The notes: a model not told the origin generated them from the sequence alone. Numbered from the stretch's first letter, positions 8,571 through 17,319 are shown. The stretch: 55,107 nt of DNA from Acidobacteriota bacterium (GCA_028872955.1 JAGWNX010000012.1:1-55107); one strand, 5' to 3'. Numbers and translations: made by a program.

Positions 8571-9308
8571 ATGAGCGATCGCAAGATTGCGCTGGTTACC
8601 GGCGCGAATAAGGGAATTGGCCTGGAGACGGCGCGCCAGCTGGCGGCCCTGGGGATGACGGTGCTGCTGGGCTCGCGCGATGCAGCGCGGGGTGAGGCGG
8701 CAGCGGCTCCGCTGCGCGCGGCCGGGCTGGACGTGCGGCCCGTGAAGCTGGATGTGACCTCTGCTGCGGATCGGGCGGCGGTGGCGGCACACATCGCCCA
8801 GGAGTTTGGTCGGCTGGATGTGCTGGTGAACAACGCGGGTGTCTCGCTGGAGGGAGCAGACTGGACCAACCGCACGAGCACGACGACGGAGGAGGCGCTG
8901 CGCGGAACCTTCGAGACCAATCTATTTGCCGTGGTCGCGCTGACGCAGGTTCTGTTGCCGCTGCTGCGGAAGAGCAGCGCTGGTCGCATTGTGAATCTAT
9001 CGAGCGTGCTGGCCTCCAACACGCTGCACGCCGCGCCGGGCTCTGCCATTGCCAATGCGAAGGCCTTTGCGTACTCCGCCTCCAAGGCCGCGCTGAACAC
9101 CTTCACCATTCACCTGGCGCACGAGCTGAAGGACACCAGGATCAAGGTGAACTCAGCACACCCGGGCTGGGTGAAGACCGAGATGGGTGGGGCAGGTGCA
9201 CCGATGGAGGTGAAGCAGGGGGCAGAGACCAGCGTGACGCTGGCCACCTTGCCGGACGACGGCCCGACCGGGGGCTACTTCCATCTGGGCAAGCCGCTGC
9301 CCTGGTAG
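8571..9308 (+). CDS. Short-chain dehydrogenase/reductase
   Basis: Classical SDR of 245 aa using NAD(P)H. The cofactor motif TGANKGIG is at 10-17, NNAG at 87-90, the catalytic Ser at 144/145, and YSASK with Tyr168 and Lys172. An Arg after the first beta strand (GSRDAARG) favours NADPH. The inserted segment after NNAGVS resembles carbonyl reductase/menthone-reductase-like SDRs. GGAGGAG precedes the ATG. Third gene of the lyase-like/thioesterase group. The substrate cannot be deduced. Confidence 0.9.
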   Translation: MSDRKIALVTGANKGIGLETARQLAALGMTVLLGSRDAARGEAAAAPLRAAGLDVRPVKLDVTSAADRAAVAAHIAQEFGRLDVLVNNAGVSLEGADWTNRTSTTTEEALRGTFETNLFAVVALTQVLLPLLRKSSAGRIVNLSSVLASNTLHAAPGSAIANAKAFAYSASKAALNTFTIHLAHELKDTRIKVNSAHPGWVKTEMGGAGAPMEVKQGAETSVTLATLPDDGPTGGYFHLGKPLPW

Positions 9309-9340
9309 CGTCCCTTCTGAGGGGGAAAGCCTGGCGGGCG

Positions 9341-10219
9341 CTACTCTGCGCGCGGGGTGGTGGCTACCGGGGTAGGTGCCGTGCGAGCGGCCGGTCGCGT
9401 GCCAGAGAGGTCGCGAACCTGGTGCTGCTGCGGCGGCAGTTGCATGGTGCGCCACGCCTTGGCGTACTTCCAGCTGACGTATGCGGAGTGGTACAGGTGG
9501 ATGAGCAACCCCTCGCGGCCATCCAGAAAGCCCAGCCGGAAGAGGTAGTTCCACACAAAGGTCCAGGCCGGGGAGACGGCCACGTTCCACACAAAGGCGG
9601 GGAAGGAACGGCTCGTACGGCCCTTGGAGACCAGAATCTGGGCACCCAGCGTGCTGTAGCGATCCATATGCTCCAGGTAGCTCTCGAGCGTGGGGTACGC
9701 ATGGTGGATCAGGTCGCAGTCGAGCGTCTCCAGTTCGCCGATGAAGGTGATGGTCTCGTGGACGGGGCGCTCTGCAAAGCGTGCCCCCGGGGCGAAGTTG
9801 GCCGTGTTGCGACGGAAGAGGCGGAGCTTGGGGTCCGGGTAGTAGCCGCCGCGCCGGATCCAGCGGCCCAGGAAGAGGTTGCGGCGGCGGATCATGAAGG
9901 CATCGGCCTTGGGGTTGGAGGGCAGCAGCAGTCGCAGCTGGGTCTGTAGCTCCGGGGTCAGCTCCTCGTCGGCGTCCAGCGAGAGTACCCAGGTGCCGCT
10001 GCACTTCTCAATGGCGGAGTTCTTCTGGGCGGAGAAGCCCTTCCACGGTTCCGAGTAGACGGTAGCGCCGAAGCTCTGCGCGATCTCGACCGTACGATCC
10101 GTCGAGCCGGAGTCGACGACGACGATCTCGTCGGCAAAGCGCACGCTGGCCAGCGTACGGGCCAGGTTCTCCTCTTCGTTGAGGGTGATAATGGCGACCG
10201 AGAGCATGGGCTGCTGCAT
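9341..10219 (-). CDS. GT2 glycosyltransferase, WaaE/KdtX-like
   Basis: 292 aa from the ATG at 10219; upstream in-frame sequence is Arg/Pro-rich and probably not translated. GT-A fold: SVAIITLNEEENL at 7-19, VVVDSGSTDRT at 33-43, and the metal-binding DAD at 82-84 in LSLDADEEL. The rest (KLRLFRR, HETI, HHAYPTLESYL) matches WaaE-type lipopolysaccharide-core glucosyltransferases. A GAGGAAAGG stretch lies before the start. It probably adds a sugar to a lipid-linked saccharide at the inner membrane. Convergent with the SDR gene, 32 nt apart. Confidence 0.88.
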   Translation of the reverse strand: MQQPMLSVAIITLNEEENLARTLASVRFADEIVVVDSGSTDRTVEIAQSFGATVYSEPWKGFSAQKNSAIEKCSGTWVLSLDADEELTPELQTQLRLLLPSNPKADAFMIRRRNLFLGRWIRRGGYYPDPKLRLFRRNTANFAPGARFAERPVHETITFIGELETLDCDLIHHAYPTLESYLEHMDRYSTLGAQILVSKGRTSRSFPAFVWNVAVSPAWTFVWNYLFRLGFLDGREGLLIHLYHSAYVSWKYAKAWRTMQLPPQQHQVRDLSGTRPAARTAPTPVATTPRAE

Positions 10220-10387
10220 GGTGCGAAGGCCCCTTTCCTCACCAGAGCTTCGGCGCGCTTGTCGCCGCGTTGCCGGGTGCGGCGACGGGCTCCGGCGTGC
10301 ACCTCTGGCACTCCAGAGCATACTCTAGCGGCTGACCTCGGCCGCCGGTATAGCACTTAAGCGTGGTCGGCCGGTGCGGCGCAACCC

Positions 10388-10726
10388 TTAGCCAAGCTGG
10401 ATGCCGTCATCCCCGAGATGCTCGCGCAGCAGGCGTTCGGTCAAAGTCTTCAGATCTTCCCCGGTGCGCGGCAGAACAAAGCTGGCGGAGGCCTCCGACC
10501 AATCCAGCTTGAAGCTGGTGGAGAGGGCGGAGATCCAGATCTGGCGAACCGGGGTGTTCGGGGTGAGGACGAACTTGCTGGACCCGTCTTCGAAGAGGAT
10601 GTTCATGACGCCGTTGTTGTCTTCGGTCTCGAAGGCGCCAGAGGCGTCCTCGGCGACGATCAGGGACTGCTTCAGGGCTTCCAGGGCTGCGTCGGAGACG
10701 CGGCGAAAGGTGGCTTCATCGATCAT
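10388..10726 (-). CDS. cyaY: Frataxin-like iron donor protein (CyaY family)
   Basis: 112 aa from the ATG at 10726, the usual CyaY length. The order of elements matches frataxins: N-terminal helix (FRRVSDAALEALKQSL), strands NGVMNILFEDGSSKFVL at about 38-54, and PVRQIWISALSTSFKLDW at about 59-76 with the conserved Q-x-W, then a C-terminal helix. The acidic patch on helix 1 is weaker than in E. coli CyaY. Expected role: regulation of, or iron supply to, iron-sulfur cluster assembly. No isc or suf genes are in the window, but the adjacent divergent operon encodes an iron-sulfur enzyme. Confidence 0.75.
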   Translation of the reverse strand: MIDEATFRRVSDAALEALKQSLIVAEDASGAFETEDNNGVMNILFEDGSSKFVLTPNTPVRQIWISALSTSFKLDWSEASASFVLPRTGEDLKTLTERLLREHLGDDGIQLG

Positions 10727-10816
10727 GAGAGTAGTGTAGCGGGTTGGCTTTCGCAGGGTGAAAGTTGGTGCTGCGCGGGGTGGGCCGGAGACGTTCCGCA
10801 ATTCATCCTGCGTGAG

Positions 10817-10842
10817 TATAATTCCGCCATTGAACCAGGAGG
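10817..10842 (+). promoter_or_regulatory. Promoter and ribosome binding site of the paoABC-like operon
   Basis: A consensus -10 TATAAT is at 10817-10822. A weak -35 (TTCCGC, 10794-10799) lies 17 nt upstream of it. AGGAGG at 10837-10842 is 7 nt before the ATG at 10850, giving a leader of roughly 20 nt. Confidence 0.6.
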
Positions 10843-10849
10843 CTCAGGC

Positions 10850-11521
10850 ATGGCAGACACACGGCCAGAAGATCGCAAAGACTTGCCGCAAACCGAGGAG
10901 AGTTCGTCCAGCAAGGTCAGCAGGCGCTCCTTTTTGTCGCATCTGGGGGCAGCAGGTGTGGCGGCGACAGCCGCACCGCTGATTGCCACCAAGCCGGCAG
11001 TGGCGGCAGTGGAGACCAGTGAGCAGGACGCGGCAGAGGCTGCGGCCAAGGCGGCCGGCAAAGTTGCGGTGACGCTCAAGATCAACGGCAAGCGCACCAG
11101 GCTGTGGATTGACCCACGCGCCACGCTGCTGGATGCGCTGCGGGAAGACGCCAACCTAACCGGAACCAAGAAGGGCTGCGACCATGGGCAGTGCGGTGCC
11201 TGCACGGTGCATGTGAACGGACGTCGCGTCAACAGCTGCCTGAGCTTCGCGCAGATGCATCAGGACGACGAGATCACCACCATTGAGGGCATCGGTCAGC
11301 CGGGCAATTTGCATCCCATGCAGGCTGCGTTTGTGGAGCATGACGGGTACCAGTGCGGCTACTGCACCTCGGGCCAGATTATGTCTGCGGTGGCGCTGCT
11401 GAAAGAGCCCTGCGGCCCCGCCGATGCCGATGTGAAGGAGCTGATGAGCGGAAACATCTGCCGCTGCGGCGCCTACCCCAACATTGTGGCTGCCGTGCAA
11501 CAGGTGCGGATGCGCAGCTAG
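10850..11521 (+). CDS. paoA: Periplasmic aldehyde oxidoreductase, 2Fe-2S subunit (PaoA-like)
   Basis: Small iron-sulfur subunit of a xanthine-oxidase-family enzyme, 223 aa. A Tat signal SRRSFLS at 24-30 with a hydrophobic stretch to about 53 sends the folded complex to the periplasm, as for E. coli PaoA. The first 2Fe-2S site is Cys110, Cys115, Cys118, Cys130; the second is Cys169, Cys172, Cys204, Cys206. The ATG at 10850 has a perfect AGGAGG, which fixes the start; upstream in-frame sequence is not needed. It is followed by the FAD and molybdopterin subunits in the order of paoABC. Confidence 0.93.
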   Translation: MADTRPEDRKDLPQTEESSSSKVSRRSFLSHLGAAGVAATAAPLIATKPAVAAVETSEQDAAEAAAKAAGKVAVTLKINGKRTRLWIDPRATLLDALREDANLTGTKKGCDHGQCGACTVHVNGRRVNSCLSFAQMHQDDEITTIEGIGQPGNLHPMQAAFVEHDGYQCGYCTSGQIMSAVALLKEPCGPADADVKELMSGNICRCGAYPNIVAAVQQVRMRS

Positions 11522-11562
11522 GTTGGCCAACGGAATAAGATTTGTAACCGGGAGAGATCACA

Positions 11563-12561
11563 ATGGAACTGTTTGAGTACAGCCAGGCGGCGAGCACGGA
11601 AGCTGCGGTCAAGAGTGGCAGCGCTACCGGGGCGCGCTTCATCGCGGGCGGTACCACGCTGGTGGACCTAATGAAGCTCGGCGTGGAGACGCCGCAGCGC
11701 GTGGTCGACGTCAATAGCCTGGCCGGCAAGGTGCCTGGGATTGATACCGTGGACGTGACGCCGGAGGGCGGTCTGCGCATTGGCGCGCTGGTGCGAAATG
11801 CTGACCTGGCGCACCACCAGACGGTGGCCAGCCACTATGCCGTGCTCTCGCAGGCGCTGCTCTCCGGGGCCTCGGCCCAGCTGCGCAATATGGCCACGAC
11901 GGGTGGCAATCTGCTGCAGCGCACACGGTGCGTGTACTTCCGCGATACGGCATTCCCTTGCAACAAGCGGGAGCCGGGGTCGGGATGTCCGGCGATTGGC
12001 GGCGTCAATCGCATGATGGCGATTCTCGGCACCAGCGACCAGTGCATTGCCACCAATCCATCGGATATGAACGTGGCACTCACGGCGCTGGAGGCCACGA
12101 TTCATATTCAGGGTGCCAAGGGCGAGCGCGCCGTGCCGATCCACGAGTTCTTTCTGTTGCCGGGAACCACGCCGCACAAAGAGAACGTGCTGGAACCGGG
12201 CGAGCTGATCACGTTCGTCACCCTGGCCAAGCCCGCAGCGGGCACACGCAGCGTCTACCTGAAGCTGCGCGACCGCGCGTCGTACGAGTTTGCGCTCAGC
12301 TCTGCCGCTGTGGTGGCGCAGGTGGAGGGCAAGCGGTTGAAGAACGTCCGCATTGCCATGGGCGGCGTGGGCACACGGCCGTGGCGCATGGTGGAGGCGG
12401 AGCACGTGCTGGAGGGCCACGAGGTAGAGGACGGCAACCTGCGCAAGGCTGCCGAGGCCGCACTGCGCGCCGCCAAACCACAGAGTGAGAACGGCTTCAA
12501 GGTGGAGCTGGCGAAGCGCTGTCTTGTCCACGCAGTGAAGCAGCTTGTCGAACTGGCGTAA
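11563..12561 (+). CDS. paoB: Periplasmic aldehyde oxidoreductase, FAD/4Fe-4S subunit (PaoB-like)
   Basis: 332 aa FAD-binding subunit of the CoxM/PaoB type. FAD contacts are in IAGGTTLVDLMKLG (27-40) and RNMATTGGNLLQRT (109-121). It also has the PaoB-specific insertion carrying four cysteines (Cys123, Cys133, Cys142, Cys161), which binds an extra 4Fe-4S cluster in E. coli PaoB; ordinary xanthine dehydrogenase FAD subunits lack it. It has no signal of its own, so it should be exported together with the Tat-signal subunit. It starts 41 nt after paoA. Confidence 0.92.
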   Translation: MELFEYSQAASTEAAVKSGSATGARFIAGGTTLVDLMKLGVETPQRVVDVNSLAGKVPGIDTVDVTPEGGLRIGALVRNADLAHHQTVASHYAVLSQALLSGASAQLRNMATTGGNLLQRTRCVYFRDTAFPCNKREPGSGCPAIGGVNRMMAILGTSDQCIATNPSDMNVALTALEATIHIQGAKGERAVPIHEFFLLPGTTPHKENVLEPGELITFVTLAKPAAGTRSVYLKLRDRASYEFALSSAAVVAQVEGKRLKNVRIAMGGVGTRPWRMVEAEHVLEGHEVEDGNLRKAAEAALRAAKPQSENGFKVELAKRCLVHAVKQLVELA

Positions 12562-12588
12562 CAGAGCGATTGGAGTGAGGTGAGAGCC

Positions 12589-14829
12589 ATGGCAGGTGTT
12601 GCTGAGACCGCAATGGAGTCTGTGATTGGCAAGCCGGTACCGCGCGTGGATGGACCGCTGAAGGTAAGCGGCACGGCGAGGTACACCAGTGATCACAACC
12701 TGGAGGGCATGCTGTACGCCGTGCCGGTATGCGCGACGATTGCGAAGGGCCGCATCCGCAGCCTGAATGTGGCAGCGGCGGAGTCTGTGCGTGGCGTGAA
12801 GGCGGTGTATCACCGCGAGAATATTGGCAAGGTATTCCGCACTGCGCCTGCTATGGGCTTCTCGTTGATGAGCGATGAGCGGCGTCCGCCATTTGAAGAT
12901 GACGTAATCCGCTACTGGGGCCAGTATGTTGCAGTGGTCGTGGCGGAGACCTTCCAGCAGGCGCAAGCCGGCGCGGCGGCCGTGCAGGTGAGCTACGACG
13001 CGGAGCCGCACGACGTGAGCACTGAGCTGGCCCTGCCCGCAGGGGAGTCGCTGCGCGAGGAGTCCAAGCGTGGCGATGTCGCGGCGGCCTTTGCTTCCGC
13101 ACCGGTGAAGATCGACGCAACCTACGTGACACCGGCCGAGACGCATAACCCGATTGAGCTGCACGCCAGTGTAGCCGCGTGGGACGGCCAGAGCTTTACG
13201 CTGTACGAGACCTCGCAGGCGGTGTGGAACCAGCGTGAGGTGCTGGCGCAGATGCTGGGCGTGCCGCTGGACAATGTACGCGTCATCTCGCGCTTTCTGG
13301 GCTCCGGCTTTGGCGGCAAGCTGTGGCCGTGGCCGCACAGTGTGCTGGCGGCGGTGGCGGCACGCAAGCTGAATCGGCCGGTCAAGCTGGTGGTCTCGCG
13401 CAGGATGATGTTTCAGAACGTCGGCCATCGCCCACTGACGCAGCAGCGCGTGCGCGTGAGTGCGAAGGCCGATGGCACGCTGCTCTCGCTGGATCACGAG
13501 GCGCTGAACCACACGGCGATTCTTGATGATTTCTCCGAAGGCTGCGGTGAGGCGACCGGCTACCTGTACAGTGTGCCCAACGTGCGTATTGCCAGTGCGC
13601 TGGTGCGCCGCAACGTAGGCAGTGCCACGGCGATGCGTGGCCCGGGCGCAGTGCCGGGGCTGTATGCGACGGAGTCCGCAATGGACGAGCTGGCGGTGGC
13701 GCTGAAGATGGATCCGGTGGCGCTGCGGCTGAAGAATGAGCCCAAGCTCGATGAGAGCCTGGGGCTGCCGTTCTCCTCGCGGCACATGGTGGAGTGCCTG
13801 CAGGTTGGCGCGGAGAAGTTTGGCTGGGCACGGCGCACGCCGCAGGTCGGCTCCATGAAAGCCGACGGCAAGACGCTGGGCTGGGGCGTGGCTGTGGCCT
13901 CGTGGATTGCTGCGCGGTTTGACTGCGAGGCCAAGGTGGAGCTGCGTGCCGACGGCTCCGCACGCGTGGCTTGCGGAACGCAGGACGTTGGGACCGGCAC
14001 CTACACTGTGCTCGCGCAGGTGGTAGCGGACAAGGCCGGTGTGCCGCTGGACCGCGTGGAGGTAGTGCTGGGCGATACCACGCTGCCGCCGGGACCCATC
14101 TCCGGCGGTTCGATGGTTACGTCGTCCATGATTCCCGCCGTGGGCGATGCCACGCGGCAGGCGATCGAGACGGTGTTGCTGGCCGCGACCAGCAGCAAGA
14201 CCGGGCCGTTTGCCGGCAAGAAGCGTGGCGAGGTGGAGTTCGCGAACGGCCGCGTGCAGTTGAAGGGGGATGCGTCCAGCGGAGTCGGCTTCGGCGAGGT
14301 GCTCGCGGCGCAGAATCTTTCGGTAGCGACGGGCAGTGGTAAGTCCGGCGCAACCTTCGGAGCCAAGCCAACTGTCTCGCAGCACTCGTTTGGCGCGCAG
14401 TTTGTAGAGGTGACGTGGCAGCCGGAGATTGCACGTCTGCGCGTCAGCCGCGTGGTGACGGTGATTGATGCCGGGCGGGTGCTGAACCTGCGCGCCGGAC
14501 GGAACCAGATTGAGGGTGCCGTGATGATGGGCGTCGGTATGGCGATGTTCGAGCAGACCGAGTATGACCACAAGACCGGCGCTACCATCAACAACAGCCT
14601 GGCCGACTACCTGATGACGACCCATGCGGATGCACCCAGCGTGGACGTCACCTTCCTGGACTACCCCGACCTGACGCTGAACGAGTACGGCGCGCGCGGC
14701 ATCGGCGAGATCGGGCTGGCTGGTGTGGCCCCGGCCATTACGGCTGCGGTGTACCACGCGACCGGGGTCCGCGTGCGTCGGCTGCCCATCCGTATCGAAG
14801 ACCTGCTGGCTAACCAGAAGCTGGCGTAA
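12589..14829 (+). CDS. paoC: Periplasmic aldehyde oxidoreductase, molybdopterin subunit (PaoC-like)
   Basis: 746 aa large subunit from the ATG at 12589, with AGGTGA upstream; a GTG three codons earlier is possible. It begins with IGKPVPRVDGPLKVSGTARYTSD, typical of the aldehyde oxidase a/b hammerhead domain. Molybdopterin contacts include SRFLGSGFGGK (about 228-238) and AMRGPGA. The catalytic Glu is in ARGIGEIGLAG, about residue 707. It oxidises aldehydes to acids, in E. coli for detoxification of aromatic aldehydes; the substrate here is unknown. No PaoD/XdhC-type maturation factor lies next to it. The operon ends with the terminator at 14848-14877. Confidence 0.93.
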   Translation: MAGVAETAMESVIGKPVPRVDGPLKVSGTARYTSDHNLEGMLYAVPVCATIAKGRIRSLNVAAAESVRGVKAVYHRENIGKVFRTAPAMGFSLMSDERRPPFEDDVIRYWGQYVAVVVAETFQQAQAGAAAVQVSYDAEPHDVSTELALPAGESLREESKRGDVAAAFASAPVKIDATYVTPAETHNPIELHASVAAWDGQSFTLYETSQAVWNQREVLAQMLGVPLDNVRVISRFLGSGFGGKLWPWPHSVLAAVAARKLNRPVKLVVSRRMMFQNVGHRPLTQQRVRVSAKADGTLLSLDHEALNHTAILDDFSEGCGEATGYLYSVPNVRIASALVRRNVGSATAMRGPGAVPGLYATESAMDELAVALKMDPVALRLKNEPKLDESLGLPFSSRHMVECLQVGAEKFGWARRTPQVGSMKADGKTLGWGVAVASWIAARFDCEAKVELRADGSARVACGTQDVGTGTYTVLAQVVADKAGVPLDRVEVVLGDTTLPPGPISGGSMVTSSMIPAVGDATRQAIETVLLAATSSKTGPFAGKKRGEVEFANGRVQLKGDASSGVGFGEVLAAQNLSVATGSGKSGATFGAKPTVSQHSFGAQFVEVTWQPEIARLRVSRVVTVIDAGRVLNLRAGRNQIEGAVMMGVGMAMFEQTEYDHKTGATINNSLADYLMTTHADAPSVDVTFLDYPDLTLNEYGARGIGEIGLAGVAPAITAAVYHATGVRVRRLPIRIEDLLANQKLA

Positions 14830-14847
14830 GCATCTGCCAGCAAGCGC

Positions 14848-14877
14848 AAGGGCCACACGGAACTCCGTGTGGCCCTT
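14848..14877. terminator. Bidirectional terminator between paoC and ssb
   Basis: A perfect 13-bp stem, AAGGGCCACACGG (14848-14860) with its complement (14865-14877), has the loop AACT. A short T-rich run (GTTT) follows on the plus strand. It lies between the convergent paoC and ssb genes. Confidence 0.8.
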
Positions 14878-14903
14878 GTTTCCTGCAGCTGCAGGATGCC
14901 TGG

Positions 14904-15362
14904 TTAGAAGGGGATATCGTCGTCGGTGATGCCGGCGTCGGCGTAGTCTGGCGCGCTGGCGGCAGAGCCCGCGCTGGAGGCGGAGGAGCTGGAGCGGGAG
15001 TAGCCGCCGCCGCTGCTGCCCTCAGAGCGTCCGCCCAGCAGCGAGAGCTCATTCACCAGAATCTCGGTGCGGTAGCGCTTCTGGCCGCTCTCCTTGTCAT
15101 CCCAGGAGCGGGTCTGAATCTTGCCCTCGACGAAGATCTGCGTGCCCTTTTTCACATAGTCGCGGACGATCTCTGCCGTGCGGGCAAAGGCGACGAGGTT
15201 GTGCCACTCGGTCTTGTCTGCCCAGTTGCCCTGCGCGTCCTTCTGGCGGTCGGCGGTGGCCAGGGTGAAGGTGGCAACCTGCATGCCGCCGGGAGTCGCG
15301 CGGATCTCAGGATCCTTGCCTACGTTGCCGAGAAGGAAGACTTTGTTGACGCCTTTTGCCAT
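14904..15362 (-). CDS. ssb: Single-stranded DNA-binding protein
   Basis: 152 aa. The N-terminal OB fold (VNKVFLLGNVGKDPEIR, WHNLVAFARTAEIVRDYVKKG) covers about 1-107. A Gly/Ser-rich linker leads to the acidic tail DDDIPF, which recruits partner proteins in replication and repair. Length is within the family norm. It is followed on the same strand by no close gene; the shared terminator lies just past its stop. GGAG lies about 9 nt before the ATG. Confidence 0.97.
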   Translation of the reverse strand: MAKGVNKVFLLGNVGKDPEIRATPGGMQVATFTLATADRQKDAQGNWADKTEWHNLVAFARTAEIVRDYVKKGTQIFVEGKIQTRSWDDKESGQKRYRTEILVNELSLLGGRSEGSSGGGYSRSSSSASSAGSAASAPDYADAGITDDDIPF

Positions 15363-15446
15363 GGTGAGTGCTCCAGTGTGCTCAGGAAAAATCTGAGGCT
15401 TGAGGATAGCAGATGCAGCGCGGTGGAAGGGGGCTACCGGGCAGGC

Positions 15447-15680
15447 TCAGCGCCGCTTGTCTACCCAGACCTTCATGAGCGCCAGCACCAGGGTGAAGAA
15501 GCCGGTGGGCAGGCATCCCATGGCCAGCATGAGCGCCAGCCAGCCGGAGTTGGTGTGTGGCCCCTGATGCCCGATGCCGCCTAGCAAGGTGGAGACCGTG
15601 AGCGCGGACAAGGCTCCGGTGCCGAAGATGATCAGGCCGGTGCGGAGAAGCGTGCGTGTGTCTTGCTGCAGGGGTGGCAT
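15447..15680 (-). CDS. Small two-helix membrane protein
   Basis: 77 aa with two hydrophobic segments (about 12-34 and 46-70) and a basic C-terminus (VWVDKRR). No family recognised. It is the last gene of the ctaB-DUF420 group, 45 nt after the DUF420 gene, so a role in cytochrome oxidase assembly or membrane anchoring is possible by position only. No strong Shine-Dalgarno is visible. Confidence 0.6.
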   Translation of the reverse strand: MPPLQQDTRTLLRTGLIIFGTGALSALTVSTLLGGIGHQGPHTNSGWLALMLAMGCLPTGFFTLVLALMKVWVDKRR

Positions 15681-15725
15681 CGGAGCTTGCTTGAGACCTC
15701 AGGTGCGAACAGGGTTGGGATCGGG

Positions 15726-16289
15726 CTAGCGAATGGCGGCCTGCATCACGTAGACGATGACTCCCGTGATCGAGACATACAGCCAGATGGGAAACGTGTA
15801 GCGCGCCAGACGGGCATGCCCGGTAAAGCGCTCCGTAAGCGACAGGAAGAAGGTAATCAGGATGACGGGCAGCGCGATGATGCTGAGCAGCACGTGCGAG
15901 AGCAGCAGCTTCCAGTAGAAGGGCCACCAGGGACTGAGGCGGTTGAAGTGCGTCTCCCCGTGCAGCGTGAAGTTGGTGAGGTAGGAGACGAGGAAGATGG
16001 AAGAGAAGAAGAACGCGGCAAACATCGACGCCCGATGCAGTTTGATGCGGCGGGAGCGGATGTGGCGATAGCCCTCGATCAGGGCGAAGGTGGAGAGGCC
16101 GTTGAGCACGGCGTTCAGCAGCGGCAGCGAGCGCAGATGCGTGCCCCCAACGTCGGACGGTGCGTGGAAGTAGACCAGGTAGCAGATCAGCGCGCTGGCC
16201 AGCGCCGAGACAACGATGATTCCGGCGATGACCGAGACAGGCGTGCGTACGGGATTGTCCTGCAGGGGGGCTGGGCTGGCGATTGGCAT
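15726..16289 (-). CDS. DUF420 membrane protein (CtaM/YozB-like)
   Basis: 187 aa with five predicted membrane helices. Features shared with DUF420: PLLNAVLNGLSTFALIEGYRHI (64-85), the following RRIKLHRASM, and FYWKLLLSHVLLSI with conserved His. In Bacillus and Staphylococcus the homologue CtaM is needed for a functional aa3-type oxidase. Its ATG overlaps the ctaB stop codon (TAATG), so the two are translationally coupled, which supports a role in haem-copper oxidase maturation. Confidence 0.85.
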   Translation of the reverse strand: MPIASPAPLQDNPVRTPVSVIAGIIVVSALASALICYLVYFHAPSDVGGTHLRSLPLLNAVLNGLSTFALIEGYRHIRSRRIKLHRASMFAAFFFSSIFLVSYLTNFTLHGETHFNRLSPWWPFYWKLLLSHVLLSIIALPVILITFFLSLTERFTGHARLARYTFPIWLYVSITGVIVYVMQAAIR

Positions 16290-17254
16290 TAGAAGAAGAG
16301 ACGTCCTTTGGCGTCAAGCATCATGGCTGCGAGCAGCAGCGGGAGGTACAGCACCGAGATGCGGAGCAAGTCGCGGGTGTAGCGGCGCGAGGTCTCCGCT
16401 GCGGGGTCACGCAGAATGCGGGTGAAGCGGAGCGTGTATCCCAGATACACCAGGCCCAGCACCAGCGCGACTGCGGCGTACAGGTAGCCGGTGGTGCCTA
16501 GCGCGGTGGGCCAAAGGCTGACCGGCACCATGAGCAGGGCGTAGAAGAGCGACTGCGCCACGGTGGAGCGAGCGGCCCAGGTAATGGGCTCCTGCGTGGT
16601 ACTCAGGCGGATGCCGGCATCCGCGTAGTCGCTGCGGTAGAGCCAGCCGATCGCCATGAAGTGAGGAAACTGCCACACAAAGATGATGGCGAACAGTGCC
16701 ACGGCGGGCCACTCGATGAGGCCGCGCACAGCCGTCCATCCAATGAGCGGCGGCAGGGCCCCGGGGAATGCGCCGATGAAGGTGTTGAGCGGCGTAAAAC
16801 GCTTGAGCGGCGTGTAAATGCCCACGTAGCCGACGGCGGTCAACAGCGTGAGCGTGCCGGTCAGCAGGTTGGTGACGTAGGAGAGGTAGAGCGTGCCCAG
16901 CACCACAGTCAGGAAGCCCATGGCCAGTCCGTGGCCCAGGGAGATGCGGCCTGCAGCCATGGGGCGGGTGGCGGTGCGGCGCATCAGCAGGTCGGTGCGG
17001 CGCTCCAGCGCCTGGTTCAGCGCACTGGAACCAGCGGTGACCAGTGTGATGCCAAGCAGCGCCTGCACCAGGCCGAGGTGAAAGGGGCTGATGCCGCTGC
17101 GCAGGCTGCCGAGATAAAAGCCCGCAGCAGCCGTGATGATGACCATGCTGGAGACACGCACCTTGAACAAGGTGGCATAGTCTGCCAGCAGAGAGGGCGA
17201 AGCCGCCGCGGCTGTTGCGGTGATCTGGCCCGAGGTTGTTGCCGATTGCGCCAC
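16289..17254 (-). CDS. ctaB: Protoheme IX farnesyltransferase (haem O synthase)
   Basis: UbiA-family prenyltransferase of 321 aa that farnesylates haem B to haem O for terminal oxidases. The prenyl-diphosphate motif is N80-x3-E84-x3-D88 in LNQALERRTDLLMRRT, followed by TRPMAAG. The second loop contains DYADAGIRLSTTQEP. About nine membrane helices are visible. The start is GTG at 17254; a TAGACT box sits just 6 nt upstream and there is no usable Shine-Dalgarno. Coupled to the DUF420 gene by TAATG. Confidence 0.95.
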   Translation of the reverse strand: MAQSATTSGQITATAAAASPSLLADYATLFKVRVSSMVIITAAAGFYLGSLRSGISPFHLGLVQALLGITLVTAGSSALNQALERRTDLLMRRTATRPMAAGRISLGHGLAMGFLTVVLGTLYLSYVTNLLTGTLTLLTAVGYVGIYTPLKRFTPLNTFIGAFPGALPPLIGWTAVRGLIEWPAVALFAIIFVWQFPHFMAIGWLYRSDYADAGIRLSTTQEPITWAARSTVAQSLFYALLMVPVSLWPTALGTTGYLYAAVALVLGLVYLGYTLRFTRILRDPAAETSRRYTRDLLRISVLYLPLLLAAMMLDAKGRLFF

Positions 17255-17260
17255 GCTCTT

Positions 17261-17266
17261 AGTCTA
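17261..17266 (-). promoter_or_regulatory. TAGACT box 6 nt before the ctaB start
   Basis: On the minus strand TAGACT is followed by AAGAGC and the GTG start of ctaB. The spacing predicts a leaderless transcript. Confidence 0.4.
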
Positions 17267-17319
17267 TCGCGCCGCAGGCGCAACGGTAGGTGGCGGGCCA
17301 GACTGGTTGAGCGTGGACT

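Noticed and set aside
10261..10286. GTCGCCGC/GCGGCGAC hairpin between the frataxin-like and GT2 genes as a terminator
   Set aside because: The 8-bp stem is real, but there is no T-run on either strand and the gap also must hold the GT2 promoter. Not supported as a terminator.
11668..14856. 1062-aa open frame opposite paoB/paoC
   Set aside because: It is antisense to well-recognised genes, is rich in His, Arg and Leu as expected for the complement of GC-rich coding sequence, and matches no family.
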